Assembly: GCA_035995205.1 (NCBI GenBank)
Contig: DASYKS010000003.1
Location: 5,735 to 69,734 of the forward strand
Origin: DASYKS01 sp035995205
Lineage (GTDB): Bacteria; Acidobacteriota; Thermoanaerobaculia; Multivoradales; UBA5704
Direction: 5' to 3'
DNA: 64,000 nt
The position numbers were made by a program, and so were the translations under genes. The stretch's first letter is position 1, and every line of letters begins with the position of its first letter. Under the pieces are notes generated by a model. It had not been told where the DNA came from. It saw only the letters and a list, made by a program, of their open reading frames with translations, and did no database searches. Below are positions 8,313 to 16,801 of this stretch, piece after piece.

Positions 8313-9074
8313 ATGTCGATCGATCCTGCGGTTTCCGGAACGGCACCCCGCACCTCGCGGCGGGCGCATCTGCTCAAGTTTCTCGTGCTCGGCGTAATCG
8401 TCGCCGGGGGGTTCGCGGCAATCCGCTTCACACCCCTTCGCGAGCATTTGACCGGCCCGGCGCTCGAAGTGCTGCTCGGCCGTTTGCGCGGCAACCGCTG
8501 GGCGCCGCTCGCCTTCCTCGGCGCCTACGTCGGGCTGCTCCCGTTCGGGGTTCCCGCCTCCCCCCTGATGCTCGCGGGCGGCATCGTATTCGGAGCCTGG
8601 GAGGGGTCGCTGCTCAATTTCTTGGGCGTGATGGCGGGAGGATCACTCACTTTCTTTCTCGGCCGCTCCCTCGGCCGCGGATTCATCGAGCAGATCGGCG
8701 GCCGGCGCCTGGAAAGGCTGGAGAAACGCCTCACCCGCGCCGGTTTCTGGAGCCTCGTCGGCTTCCGCTTTCTGCCATTCCCCTTTACCGTCTTGAACTA
8801 CGCTGCGGCACTCGTAGGCCTGAAACCCGCGACGTTTCTCACCTCGACCGCGATCGGCGTCGCCCCCCCGATCCTCCTCTACACCTGGTTCGCCTCCGAG
8901 CTCTCCCGCGCGGTCGGCGAAGAACGCCAAGCGGTCCTCACCCGCCTGGGTCTCGCGCTCCTCGCCCTCGCCGCGATGATCTTCGTGCCGCGGCTCATCG
9001 TGGGCCTCAAGCGCAGGAAGCGCCTGGCTGACCTGCGCCGCTTGCGGGGAGGACGGCGTATTATTTCAGGGTGA
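8313..9074 (+). CDS. TVP38/TMEM64 family (VTT-domain) membrane protein
   Basis: 253 residues with about five to six membrane segments. The VTT/SNARE-associated core is visible: a re-entrant GVPASPLMLAGGIVFGAWEG loop, the FFLGRSLGRGFIEQ segment and FRFLPFPFTVLNYAAALVGL. The family (DedA-related) is linked to membrane lipid scrambling and envelope homeostasis. An unusual basic N-terminal tail precedes the first helix. Its TGA overlaps the GTG start of hicA, probably by chance rather than function. Confidence 0.85.
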   Translation: MSIDPAVSGTAPRTSRRAHLLKFLVLGVIVAGGFAAIRFTPLREHLTGPALEVLLGRLRGNRWAPLAFLGAYVGLLPFGVPASPLMLAGGIVFGAWEGSLLNFLGVMAGGSLTFFLGRSLGRGFIEQIGGRRLERLEKRLTRAGFWSLVGFRFLPFPFTVLNYAAALVGLKPATFLTSTAIGVAPPILLYTWFASELSRAVGEERQAVLTRLGLALLALAAMIFVPRLIVGLKRRKRLADLRRLRGGRRIISG

Positions 9075-9256
9075 AGGTTGGCGAAATTCTCCGCAAACTC
9101 CAAACGGATGGCTGGTATCTCGTCGCTACCAGCGGAAGCCATCGCCAGTTCAAACACGCGAGCAAGCCGGGCCGTGTCACGGTTCCCGGCAAGCCAAGCG
9201 ACGACTTGGCACCGGGCACCTTGAACAGTATCCTCAAGCAAGCGGGTCTGAAGTGA
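9071..9256 (+). CDS. hicA: HicA-type toxin (mRNA interferase)
   Basis: 61 residues from GTG 9071. The HicA fold is clear: KVGEILRKLQTDGW, then the catalytic-histidine block GSHRQFKH, then VPGKPSDDLAPGTLNSILKQ. HicA is a double-stranded-RNA-binding-like ribonuclease neutralised by HicB. The order toxin first, antitoxin second (10 bp apart) is canonical for hicAB. Confidence 0.93.
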   Translation: MKVGEILRKLQTDGWYLVATSGSHRQFKHASKPGRVTVPGKPSDDLAPGTLNSILKQAGLK

Positions 9257-9266
9257 GGAGATTCCA

Positions 9267-9479
9267 ATGCGCTACGCGATCGTGATCGAGAAGGCTCCAG
9301 GCAACTACTCGGCTTACGTGCCTGATCTGCCCGGCTGTATCGCCACGGGCGCCACCGTCGAAGAAGTTGAAGCGGAAATCCGCGACGCGATCGTGTTCCA
9401 TCTCGAGGGCCTCCGCGAGGACGGTTTGCCGGTGCCGGCTCCGGCAAGCCAGGTCGAGTACGTCGAGATTGCCGCCTAG
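9267..9479 (+). CDS. hicB: HicB-type antitoxin
   Basis: 70 residues, beginning 10 bp after hicA with a GAGGAG box (9256-9261) ahead of the ATG. The partial RNase-H-like HicB fold is seen: YVPDLPGCIATGATVEEVEAEI followed by an HLEGLREDG helix. There is no C-terminal DNA-binding domain, so this is the short HicB type and autoregulation may be weak or indirect. Confidence 0.92.
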   Translation: MRYAIVIEKAPGNYSAYVPDLPGCIATGATVEEVEAEIRDAIVFHLEGLREDGLPVPAPASQVEYVEIAA

Positions 9480-9488
9480 CCACTAGCC

Positions 9489-9692
9489 ATGACAACCCTG
9501 CAAGTCGAAGTCCCGGAACGTTTGGCGGAAGAGGTCGCCGAGGCGGTTCGCTCGGGCTGGTTTGCGAGCGAAGGCGAAGTCGTGCGTTTCGCTTTGACCG
9601 AGTTTATTCATCGGAAGCGCCTCCATCTGCTCGAGGAGCAACAGCGCGAGGACATCCGCTGGGCGTTGGCCTCGAAGGTCTCGGAGTCGTGA
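9489..9692 (+). CDS. Orphan ribbon-helix-helix (ParD/CopG-like) antitoxin
   Basis: 67 residues, nine bases after hicB. The N-terminal VEVPERLAEEVAEAVRSGWF...EVVRFALTEF pattern is a ribbon-helix-helix domain as in ParD-like antitoxins; the C-terminal half is a charged helix. Such genes usually precede a toxin, but no toxin frame follows. A GTG overlapping its stop starts a frame (VKSIV...) that ends after about 28 codons without a toxin fold. Confidence 0.75.
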   Translation: MTTLQVEVPERLAEEVAEAVRSGWFASEGEVVRFALTEFIHRKRLHLLEEQQREDIRWALASKVSES

Positions 9693-9852
9693 AATCGATC
9701 GTCCGATACGGGTCCCCTTCTTCACCTTCAGGAAGCTATTCATCCGGCCATTCGAAGCAATGGTGCGGCCAGTGAAATTCGTCGGCGTAGGGTCCCCTGC
9801 GTTCAGCGACGGCGATCGATCAAGGTGCCGCGCTTCACCCTGAGAGCCCTCC

Positions 9853-12717
9853 GTGCCTGCCAATCCGCCACCAACTTCTGACCCGTCCCCGCCCGCTCGC
9901 CTGCTCGACGAGGTTTCTCGCCTCGCCGCCGAGCTATCCTCAGGCGGTCGTAAGCCGGCCGTTACCCTCGATTCGAACCTGGAGCGCGACCTCGGGCTCG
10001 ATTCGTTGGGGCGGGTGGAGTTGCTGCGCCGGTGTGAGAAGGCGTTCGGGGTCCGGCTCGGCGAAGAGGTGCTCACCTCGGTCGAGACGCCGCGTGACCT
10101 GCTCGGCGCGATCGGCAGGGCGTCCGGAACTTCTCCGGGAGCGGAGTCGCATTTTGCCGCATCCGTGGAGATCCCTCTCGACGCGGGCGAGATCGCGCCC
10201 GAATCGACCCGCACTCTCCTCGAAGTGCTCGACTGGCACGTCGCGCGGCATCCGGAGCGGCGCCACCTGCTGTTTTATCCCGGCGACGCCGAGCCCGAGG
10301 AGCTGACGTACGCCGGGCTCGACCGGCGCGCCCGGGCGGTCGCTGCGGGGCTCGCGCGACTTGGAATCAAGCCGAAGGCAGCGGTCGCCTTGATGCTCCC
10401 CTCGGGCACCGACTACTTCGCCGCATTCTTGGGCGTGCTGCGCGCGGGCGCGGTGCCGGTCCCCCTTTATCCTCCGGCGCGCAAGAGCCAGATCGAGGAT
10501 CATCTGCGCCGCCAGGCGGGCATTCTCACCACTGCGCGGGCCAAGGCTCTAATCACCTTCCAGGAGGTCATGCCGCTCGCGCGGCTGCTCGGGCTTCAGG
10601 TCGACGGCCTGCGGGTGGTCTCTGTCCCCGACCTCGAAGCGGATCGTGGCGCGGCGGGCCCGAACGTCGACGTCCGTTCCGACGATCTCGCGTTCCTCCA
10701 GTTCACCTCCGGCAGCACCGGGCAGCCGAAAGGCGTGATGCTCACCCACGCGAACCTGCTCGCCAACCTGCGGGCGATCGGCAAGGCGGTCGCGATAGGG
10801 CCAGGCGACGCGGTGGTGAGCTGGCTGCCGCTCTACCACGACATGGGGCTCATCGGGACCTGGATGGGTAGCCTCTACTTCGCCATGCCACTCGCGCTGA
10901 TGTCGCCCCTCACGTTCCTCTCGCGACCGGTGCGTTGGCTGGAGCTGATCCACCACCACCGCGCGACCCTCTCCGCCGCGCCGAACTTCGCGTACGAGCT
11001 TTGCCTCGGCAAGATCGACGACGCGGATCTGGAAAAGATCGAGGGATTCGATCTCTCCTCCTGGCGCGCCGCCTTGAACGGCGCCGAGCCGGTCTCCCCC
11101 GAGACGATGCGCCGGTTCACTGACCGCTTCGCGCGCTTCGGTTTCCGGCCCGAGACGATGTTTCCGGTGTACGGCTTGGCCGAGAACTCGCTCGCGGTGA
11201 CCTTCCCTCCCCTCGGCCGTCCGCCCGCGATCGACGAGATCGACCGGGCCACGTTCTCGTCCGAGGGCAAGGCACAACTCGCGAAGCCGGACGATTCGGG
11301 CGCGCTCCGCTTCCCGAGCTGCGGCCTGCCGCTGCCGACCGTCGACCTGCGCATCGCGGATGAGGCGGGCCGCGAGTTGCCGGAGCGGCGCCAAGGCAGG
11401 GTCCAGTTCCGCGGCCCTTCCGCCACCGCCGGCTACTTCGAGAACCCGGAAGCGACGGCCCGGCTGATCGCGAATCAACACGGAGAGGAGTGGCTCGACT
11501 CGGGCGACCTGGGCTACCTCGCGGCGGGCGAGCTGTACGTCACCGGCCGGAGCAAGGACATCATCTTCCGCGCCGGGAGGAATCTCTACCCGCACGAGCT
11601 GGAGCAGGCGGTGGGCGAAATCCCCGGCCTGCGCCGCGGCTGCGTCGCGGTGTTCGGCAGCCCCGATCCGAAGAGCGGCACGGAGCGGGTGATCGTCCTC
11701 GCCGAGACCCGCGAGCGCGATCCCGCCGAGCGGGAGCGGCTGCGCGAAGAGATCCAGAAACGCGCCATCGAGCTGCTGGGCACCCCCGCCGACGACGTGG
11801 CGCTCGCGCCGCCGCAGACCGTGCCGAAGACTTCCAGCGGCAAGATCCGCCGTTCCTCCGCGCGCGAGATCTACGAATCGGGGCGGTTCGTCGGAACGAG
11901 GAGCGTCGGCCTCCAGATGGCCCGGCTAGCCGTCACCGGCGTCTTTCGTCGCAGCCAGCGCGCCCTCGGAAGGATCGGGGAGACGCTCTGGGCGGCTTGG
12001 TTCTGGACCGTCGGGGCGTTGGTCACGATCCCCGTCTGGCTCGCCGTGGTGCTTGCGCCGGGACTCGGAAACCGGCGAAAGATCGCCCGGCTTTCCGCCC
12101 GGATCGCCTTCGGTTTGGCCGGCGTGCCGATCCGTACCGACACCGCACCCAAGCCCGACGGCCCGTGCCTTTACGTCGCAAATCACCAGTCCTATCTCGA
12201 CGCGATCGCTCTCACCGCCGCTCTGCCCTCGAACGTGGCGTTCGTCGCCAAGCGCGAGCTTGCCGGCTCCTGGTTTCCCCGCCTGTTGCTCGCCCGGCTG
12301 GGCACCCTGTTCGTCGAGCGCTTCGACGCCGCCCAAGGGGCGGGCGAGACCGCGAAGATCGCCGAGGCCATCCGTACCGGGCACTCGATCGCGATCTTCC
12401 CGGAAGGGACCTTCCACCGCGCCCCGGGTCTCGCCGCCTTTCGACTCGGCGCCTTCAACGTTGCGGCGGAAACCGGGGCGCCTGTCGTGCCGGTCGCTCT
12501 CCGGGGCACCCGCTCGCTGCTGCGGGGAGGAAGCTGGATGCCGCGCCGCACGCCGATCCACGTGGCGATCCGGCCGGAGATCTCGCCCCAGGGCAACGAC
12601 CTCGCCAACGCAGTCGTCCTGCGCGATGCCGCGCGCGCCGAAGTGTTGGCCGCCTCGGGCGAGCCCGACGCCGGCGATCGATTCCTGGAGCTGCCGACTC
12701 GAAAGCGGCGGGATTGA
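9853..12717 (+). CDS. ACP - fatty-acyl-AMP ligase - PlsC acyltransferase fusion
   Basis: 954 residues from GTG 9853. Residues about 10-95 form an acyl carrier domain with the phosphopantetheine serine Ser51 in GLDSLGRVEL. Residues about 115-680 form an adenylate-forming FAAL-type ligase: FTSGSTGQPKGVMLTHANL, WLPLYHDMGLIG, YGLAENSLAV and the C-terminal TGRSKDIIFRAGRNLYPHEL. After a hydrophobic segment (about 715-735) the last 200 residues are a PlsC acyltransferase with ANHQSYLD and FPEGTFHR. The enzyme could activate a fatty acid, load it on its own ACP and transfer it to a lysolipid, an Aas-like salvage route in one chain. The role is inferred from domain order. Confidence 0.88.
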   Translation: MPANPPPTSDPSPPARLLDEVSRLAAELSSGGRKPAVTLDSNLERDLGLDSLGRVELLRRCEKAFGVRLGEEVLTSVETPRDLLGAIGRASGTSPGAESHFAASVEIPLDAGEIAPESTRTLLEVLDWHVARHPERRHLLFYPGDAEPEELTYAGLDRRARAVAAGLARLGIKPKAAVALMLPSGTDYFAAFLGVLRAGAVPVPLYPPARKSQIEDHLRRQAGILTTARAKALITFQEVMPLARLLGLQVDGLRVVSVPDLEADRGAAGPNVDVRSDDLAFLQFTSGSTGQPKGVMLTHANLLANLRAIGKAVAIGPGDAVVSWLPLYHDMGLIGTWMGSLYFAMPLALMSPLTFLSRPVRWLELIHHHRATLSAAPNFAYELCLGKIDDADLEKIEGFDLSSWRAALNGAEPVSPETMRRFTDRFARFGFRPETMFPVYGLAENSLAVTFPPLGRPPAIDEIDRATFSSEGKAQLAKPDDSGALRFPSCGLPLPTVDLRIADEAGRELPERRQGRVQFRGPSATAGYFENPEATARLIANQHGEEWLDSGDLGYLAAGELYVTGRSKDIIFRAGRNLYPHELEQAVGEIPGLRRGCVAVFGSPDPKSGTERVIVLAETRERDPAERERLREEIQKRAIELLGTPADDVALAPPQTVPKTSSGKIRRSSAREIYESGRFVGTRSVGLQMARLAVTGVFRRSQRALGRIGETLWAAWFWTVGALVTIPVWLAVVLAPGLGNRRKIARLSARIAFGLAGVPIRTDTAPKPDGPCLYVANHQSYLDAIALTAALPSNVAFVAKRELAGSWFPRLLLARLGTLFVERFDAAQGAGETAKIAEAIRTGHSIAIFPEGTFHRAPGLAAFRLGAFNVAAETGAPVVPVALRGTRSLLRGGSWMPRRTPIHVAIRPEISPQGNDLANAVVLRDAARAEVLAASGEPDAGDRFLELPTRKRRD

Positions 12718-12755
12718 CCACCTTTTCCCCTGCAGAGAGAACGCTCCCTGCCGCG

Positions 12756-12976
12756 GGATCGCTGATCCCTGCTGCGGGACCAACGTTTTTGCGCCAAATT
12801 CGTTGATCCCTGCCCCGGGATCACTGGTCCTTGCCGCGGGACCAACGTTTTTGCGCCAAATTCGTTGGTCCCTGCCCCGGGATCGCTGGTCCTTGCCGCG
12901 GGACCAACGTTTTTGCGCCAAATTCGTTGGTCCCTGCCCCGGGATCGCTGTTCCCTGCCTCGGGATCGCTGTTTCC
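12756..12976. repeat. Array of short palindromes with a 62-bp tandem unit
   Basis: The tract is built from palindromes separated by 8-bp linkers. A 13-bp palindrome (GGATC, three bases, GATCC) alternates with a 33-bp hairpin (GGACCAACG, a 15-base loop, CGTTGGTCC). One hairpin, two linkers and one short palindrome make a 62-bp unit, present three times with the conserved CAACG at 12781, 12843 and 12905, followed by two more short palindromes 21 bp apart. It lies between the convergent acyltransferase-fusion and WYL genes and runs into the end of the WYL frame. It may act as a terminator cluster or protein-binding array. Confidence 0.9.
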
Positions 12977-13930
12977 TCCGCCAATCCGGACCATCGCGAT
13001 CAATCGCTCCGCGTTCTCCCGGACTGCGTCGCGTAGCGCCTCGGGGAAGCGGATCTCGAACGGAAACGGCAACCGGCAGAGCTCGCGGGCGAACCAGCCG
13101 AGGTCGTCGGCCTGCGCTGTAAGAAGCACTCCCCCTTCGACCGCTTCGAGGATGCCGATCGCGGCGAACACCGCGCGGCGCACTTTCGGAAGATCTCCGC
13201 GGATCAGCACCTCGATCGAGTGCGCCCGGGGCAATGTCGCGACGCCTTCTTCGAGCTGCGCCAGGGCATCGAACTTTTCCGGCCGGACGAACGTGGCGTC
13301 CAGTTGGCGGGCCGAGACGATCCGATCGACCCGAAACGAGCGCTGCCCCTGGCGGAGATGGCAATAGCCCACGGCGTACCAGCACCCACCCTGGTAGGCG
13401 AGGCCGTAGGGATCGAAATCGCGCTCGCTCTCCACCCCTTTCACCGAGCGATAACGTAGAAACAGCCTGCGCCGCGCTTGAGCCGCCGCGCTCAAGATCG
13501 AAAGGGCGGCGGCTACTCCCACCTTCACTCCCCGAGGTAAGCCGAGCGCGATCGTCTCGTCCGCGGCGCGGATGCGGCGCTTCAGCTCCTCCGGTGCCAC
13601 CCGTTCGAGCTTCGCCTGGGCGGAGGTCACCCCGGGCGACGCCTCGTCGAGCCCCAAGGCGCGCGCGGCGAGCAGGCCCACGGATAGGGCGAGAGCCTCG
13701 TCCTCGGTGAACATCATCGGCGGCAGCTTGAATCCGGCGACCAGACCATAGCCGCCATGCTGGCCGCGCTCGGTGGTGATCGGGATTCCCAGCTCTTCGA
13801 GGCGCTCGATGTAGCGCCGCACGGTGCGCCGGTCGACCCCGAGGCGTTCGGCCAGCTCCGCGCCCCCCAAGCTGCGGTGGGTCTGGAGTAACTCAAGCAG
13901 CGCGAGCACGCGGGTCGTCGGGTGGTACAT
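12821..13930 (-). CDS. WYL-domain transcriptional regulator (YafY type) with a repeat-encoded tail
   Basis: 369 residues from ATG 13930 (an open frame extends 30 codons further up, with less family-like sequence). Residues about 5-60 are a DeoR-like helix-turn-helix (ELAERLGVDRRTVRRYIERL); the WYL domain follows (RLFLRYRSVKGVESERDFDPYGL) and the conserved end is RENAERLIAMV. After that come about 53 residues encoded by the palindrome array, ending in GKDQ; the stop arises from a single base difference in one repeat copy. WYL regulators often control the divergent neighbour, here the gene at 14045, with 114 bp between. Confidence 0.88.
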   Translation of the reverse strand: MYHPTTRVLALLELLQTHRSLGGAELAERLGVDRRTVRRYIERLEELGIPITTERGQHGGYGLVAGFKLPPMMFTEDEALALSVGLLAARALGLDEASPGVTSAQAKLERVAPEELKRRIRAADETIALGLPRGVKVGVAAALSILSAAAQARRRLFLRYRSVKGVESERDFDPYGLAYQGGCWYAVGYCHLRQGQRSFRVDRIVSARQLDATFVRPEKFDALAQLEEGVATLPRAHSIEVLIRGDLPKVRRAVFAAIGILEAVEGGVLLTAQADDLGWFARELCRLPFPFEIRFPEALRDAVRENAERLIAMVRIGGGNSDPEAGNSDPGAGTNEFGAKTLVPRQGPAIPGQGPTNLAQKRWSRGKDQ

Positions 13931-14044
13931 GAGCCGGAAGTCTATTTCGGAATCAGGGCCGATCCTGTCCTCATTGATTCGTAATCTTTCTCCATCAAGC
14001 CCGGCGCGGAGCCGGGGCAAGCGCCTACACTGGAGAAGATTCCC

Positions 14045-14629
14045 ATGACCTCAACCGCCACCATCGACATCACTCCCGCTCCTTCAAACCCCGGCGCGCC
14101 GCCTCACGCGGTGGGACCGGCCCGGACCGCGCCGGTCGCCGATCCGCAGGACGGCCGGCACGACTTCGATTTCCTGTTCGGCCAGTGGACGGTCCATAAC
14201 CGTCGGCTCGCGGCACGGCTCGCCGGCTCTACCGAATGGCTTGAATTCGAGGCGACGAACGACTGCCACCCGAACCTCGACGGCATTGCCAACGAGGACG
14301 AATTCCGCACCTACTACTGGGAAGGCTTTCGCGGGATGTCGTTCCGCTTCTTCGACCCCGCCGAGAAGACCTGGTCGATCTACTGGGCCGACAATCGCAT
14401 GGGCGCGCTCCAGCCGCCGGTGGTCGGATCGTTCCAAGGCGACCGAGGCATCTTTCTGGGGCCGGACGTCTACGCGGGAAAGCCGATCCTCGTACGCTTC
14501 ATCTGGTCGAGAATCACGACACCCGGCCCGCGCTGGGAGCAGGCCTTCTCGGAAGACGACGGCGCCACCTGGGAGATGAACTGGATCATGGATTTCACCC
14601 GCGACGAAAGCGGAGGATCGGCGGAGTGA
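14045..14629 (+). CDS. DUF1579-like hypothetical protein
   Basis: 194 residues. After a Pro/Ala-rich start the protein has FDFLFGQWTVHNRRL, a pattern common in DUF1579-type beta-barrel proteins often found next to WYL or AraC regulators, and Trp-rich strands (YYWEGFRGMSFRFFDP, TWSIYWADN). No signal peptide. It is divergent from the WYL regulator, its likely controller, and its stop overlaps the start of the LysE gene. Function unknown. Confidence 0.8.
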   Translation: MTSTATIDITPAPSNPGAPPHAVGPARTAPVADPQDGRHDFDFLFGQWTVHNRRLAARLAGSTEWLEFEATNDCHPNLDGIANEDEFRTYYWEGFRGMSFRFFDPAEKTWSIYWADNRMGALQPPVVGSFQGDRGIFLGPDVYAGKPILVRFIWSRITTPGPRWEQAFSEDDGATWEMNWIMDFTRDESGGSAE

Positions 14630-15273
14630 TCCCCGCGCCCGACCTTCTGCTCTTCTTCGGCCTGGTGTTCGGGATCGTGATCCTCCCCGGCCTCGACATG
14701 GCGTTCATCCTCGGGAGCGCACTGGTCGGCGGCAGGGCCACGGGTTTTGCCGCGATCGCCGGAATCGTCACGGGAGGCTTCTTTCACGTCTCGATCGGAG
14801 GTCTCGGCATCGCGATCGTGTTAAAGCTCTTTCCCGCGGCCTTCTCCGCACTGCTCCTTGCCGGCGCCGCCTACATGGCTTGGATCGGAATCTCGCTCTG
14901 GAAGAGCGGCGCCTCCCTCGGCGCGCCGGAAGGAGCGATCCTCCCTTCCCGCGCGGCCACCTTCCGCCGCGGCGCGCTCACCAACATCCTAAATCCGAAG
15001 GCGTATGCCTTCATGCTCTCGATCTTTCCCCAGTTCGTCCGCCCCGATCACGGCCCGATCGCGACTCAAGCCTTGCAACTGGGAACGATCATCACCGCCA
15101 CCCAACTCGGCGTCTACGGAGCGATCGTCTGCGCCGCCGATCGGGCGAGAGGCTGGCTCGGCCTTCACCCCACCGTGCAACGCAACCTCGCCAAGAGCAT
15201 CGGCCTGCTGCTGGTCGCTTGCGCCCTATGGAGCGCCGTCGAAGGCGTCCGGCACTTCACTTCGGGGCGTTGA
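14626..15273 (+). CDS. LysE/RhtB family amino-acid exporter
   Basis: 215 residues from GTG 14626, overlapping the preceding TGA. About six membrane helices; the N-terminal FGLVFGIVILPGLDMAFILG segment corresponds to the LysE GPD region, with the usual Pro-Gly present, and the NPKAYAFMLSIFPQF motif (LNPKA...F..FPQF) is diagnostic. Family members export basic or neutral amino acids and related metabolites; the substrate cannot be told from sequence. Co-transcribed with the preceding gene, so probably under WYL-regulator control. Confidence 0.88.
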   Translation: MIPAPDLLLFFGLVFGIVILPGLDMAFILGSALVGGRATGFAAIAGIVTGGFFHVSIGGLGIAIVLKLFPAAFSALLLAGAAYMAWIGISLWKSGASLGAPEGAILPSRAATFRRGALTNILNPKAYAFMLSIFPQFVRPDHGPIATQALQLGTIITATQLGVYGAIVCAADRARGWLGLHPTVQRNLAKSIGLLLVACALWSAVEGVRHFTSGR

Positions 15274-15342
15274 TCGCTGCCCCACCCTTCACCTTTGCGC
15301 ATCGGACCGAGAAACCGCTTTCCGCCGGTGTCAACAATTTCG

Positions 15343-15393
15343 TGCACCTGAACGGTGCATTGTTCTTGCGCTAGGATATCGATGTGGATATCC
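15343..15393 (+). promoter_or_regulatory. Two inverted repeats ahead of the HigB toxin gene
   Basis: TGCACC, five bases, GGTGCA at 15343-15359 is a perfect 6-bp inverted repeat, extended by CAA/TTG at its edges. A second, GGATATC at 15374-15380 and GATATCC at 15387-15393, spans the GTG start of the toxin. Palindromes here are the expected binding sites for an XRE-type antitoxin such as the one encoded by the second gene of the operon. Binding is inference. Confidence 0.5.
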
Positions 15394-15713
15394 TGTTTGC
15401 GAGCGCCGCTCTCGAATTGCTTTGCTCTTCGGAACGAGAAGGAAAGAGGCGTTTGGGAGATCGCAGTGCCAAGAAGCTGCGCACCCGTCTCGCCGACCTA
15501 CAGGCGACGACTAAGGTGACGGATCTCGTCGCAGGGCGCCCGCACCCGCTCAAACGGGACCGGCTGGGTCAGCTCGCCGTCGACCTCGACGGAGGATTGC
15601 GACTCGTCTTTGACCCGGCGAACGACCCAGTTCCTCTGGGCTCCAGCGGCGAAATCCTTTGGGCGTTGGTAACGGCAATCCGCATCGTCTACATCGGGGA
15701 CTACCATGATTGA
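15384..15713 (+). CDS. higB: HigB/RelE-superfamily toxin
   Basis: 109 residues from GTG 15384. The RelE/HigB-like pattern is present: an N-terminal helix (RRLGDRSAKKLRTRLADLQ), then HPLKRDRLGQLAVDLDGGLRLVFDPA and a terminal strand RIVYIGDYHD. The last feature, a short acidic/His end after a beta strand, is common in HigB toxins that pair with HigA. Its stop overlaps the ATG of the next gene by 8 bp. Confidence 0.8.
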   Translation: MDILFASAALELLCSSEREGKRRLGDRSAKKLRTRLADLQATTKVTDLVAGRPHPLKRDRLGQLAVDLDGGLRLVFDPANDPVPLGSSGEILWALVTAIRIVYIGDYHD

Positions 15714-16797
15714 GAGCCGCACGTTCAATCCCGATTGGATTTCTCCTCCCGGAGATACCATCGAGGATCTGCTCGAAGAGCGTAACTGGACACAGGCTGA
15801 ATTGGCCAAGCGGACCGGCTTCACGCCCAAGCACGTCAACGAGCTCGTCAAGGGAAAGGCGACGCTGACTCCCGACGCTGCTCGGCGGCTGTCGAGCGTT
15901 CTCGGCGCACCCGTCGAATTCTGGCTCGTTCGCGAGGCGAAATACCAGGCGGCCCTGGAGCGCCAGCGTCGCGAAGACATCGAACCTGACGAAAAGGCAT
16001 GGCTGGAACAGCTACCGGTTTCTTTCATGATCCGAGTTGGCTGGATCGAAAGCCACCGGCGCCTTCACGAACGGTTCGCCGCATGTCTTCAGTTCTTTGG
16101 CGTGGCTTCGGTCGCCGCCTGGCAAGAACGATACGCCCGCCCCCTCGCCGCGTTTCGGGCCTCGGGAAAGCACCCCAAGAAATTAGGGGCGGTGGCGGCA
16201 TGGCTTCGTCGCGGGGAACTCGAGACCACGGCCGTGCGCTCGGAACCTTTCGACAAAGAGGAGTTCCGGCGCGCTCTTGGCGATCTACGCGGTCTGACCC
16301 GAGAGGCAGATCCGAAGGTCTTCGTTCCTCAACTGGTCGCGAGCTGCGCGGCGCACGGCGTTGCGGTTGCCCTGGTGCCTGCCCCCGGAGGTTGCCCCGT
16401 GAGCGGCGCCACACAATGGCTGTCCCCAGAGAAGGCGATGTTGCTCCTCAGCTTGCGACACAAGACGAACGACCACCTTTGGTTCACCTTCTTCCATGAG
16501 GCGGGGCATTTGATCCTTCATGGCAAAAAAATACTTCGCGTCGAGGGTCTCGAAGGCTTGGATGACGCGGCGGAGGATGAGGCCAATCGCTTTGCCGGCG
16601 ACATGTTGATTCCGGAGGAGGCTGCGAAGCGCCTGGCGGCGCTTCGGGCAGCCAAGGGTTTCTCGGAGGCGACCGTGAGGAGTTTCGCCGCAGAGGTGGG
16701 CGTAGCCCCGGGGATCGTGGTTGGGCGCCTTCAGAATAGCGGATCTGTACCCTGGTCGCATTTCAACCGACTCAAGGCGAGATACGCCTGGGCTTGA
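15706..16797 (+). CDS. XRE antitoxin fused to ImmA/IrrE-like metallopeptidase
   Basis: 363 residues. Residues about 20-80 are a HigA/XRE helix-turn-helix (NWTQAELAKRTGFTPKHVNEL). The C-terminal half holds the zinc-protease motif HEAGH with His264, Glu265 and His268 (FFHEAGHLILHG) and the downstream acidic block EDEANRFAGDMLIP, which supplies the third ligand in ImmA/IrrE (DUF955) proteins. It is translated from an ATG inside the end of higB. The arrangement suggests an antitoxin that can also act as, or be cleaved by, a protease; the activity is inferred from the motif. Confidence 0.88.
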   Translation: MIESRTFNPDWISPPGDTIEDLLEERNWTQAELAKRTGFTPKHVNELVKGKATLTPDAARRLSSVLGAPVEFWLVREAKYQAALERQRREDIEPDEKAWLEQLPVSFMIRVGWIESHRRLHERFAACLQFFGVASVAAWQERYARPLAAFRASGKHPKKLGAVAAWLRRGELETTAVRSEPFDKEEFRRALGDLRGLTREADPKVFVPQLVASCAAHGVAVALVPAPGGCPVSGATQWLSPEKAMLLLSLRHKTNDHLWFTFFHEAGHLILHGKKILRVEGLEGLDDAAEDEANRFAGDMLIPEEAAKRLAALRAAKGFSEATVRSFAAEVGVAPGIVVGRLQNSGSVPWSHFNRLKARYAWA

Positions 16798-16801
16798 TCC
16801 T

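Noticed and set aside
9690..9776. Possible toxin remnant (VKSIV start) after the orphan antitoxin
   Set aside because: Only the first five residues resemble a PIN toxin; the rest has no similarity, so it may be chance.
12756..12976. CRISPR array at 12.8 kb
   Set aside because: The whole 62-bp unit is conserved with no unique spacers, and it consists of hairpins.
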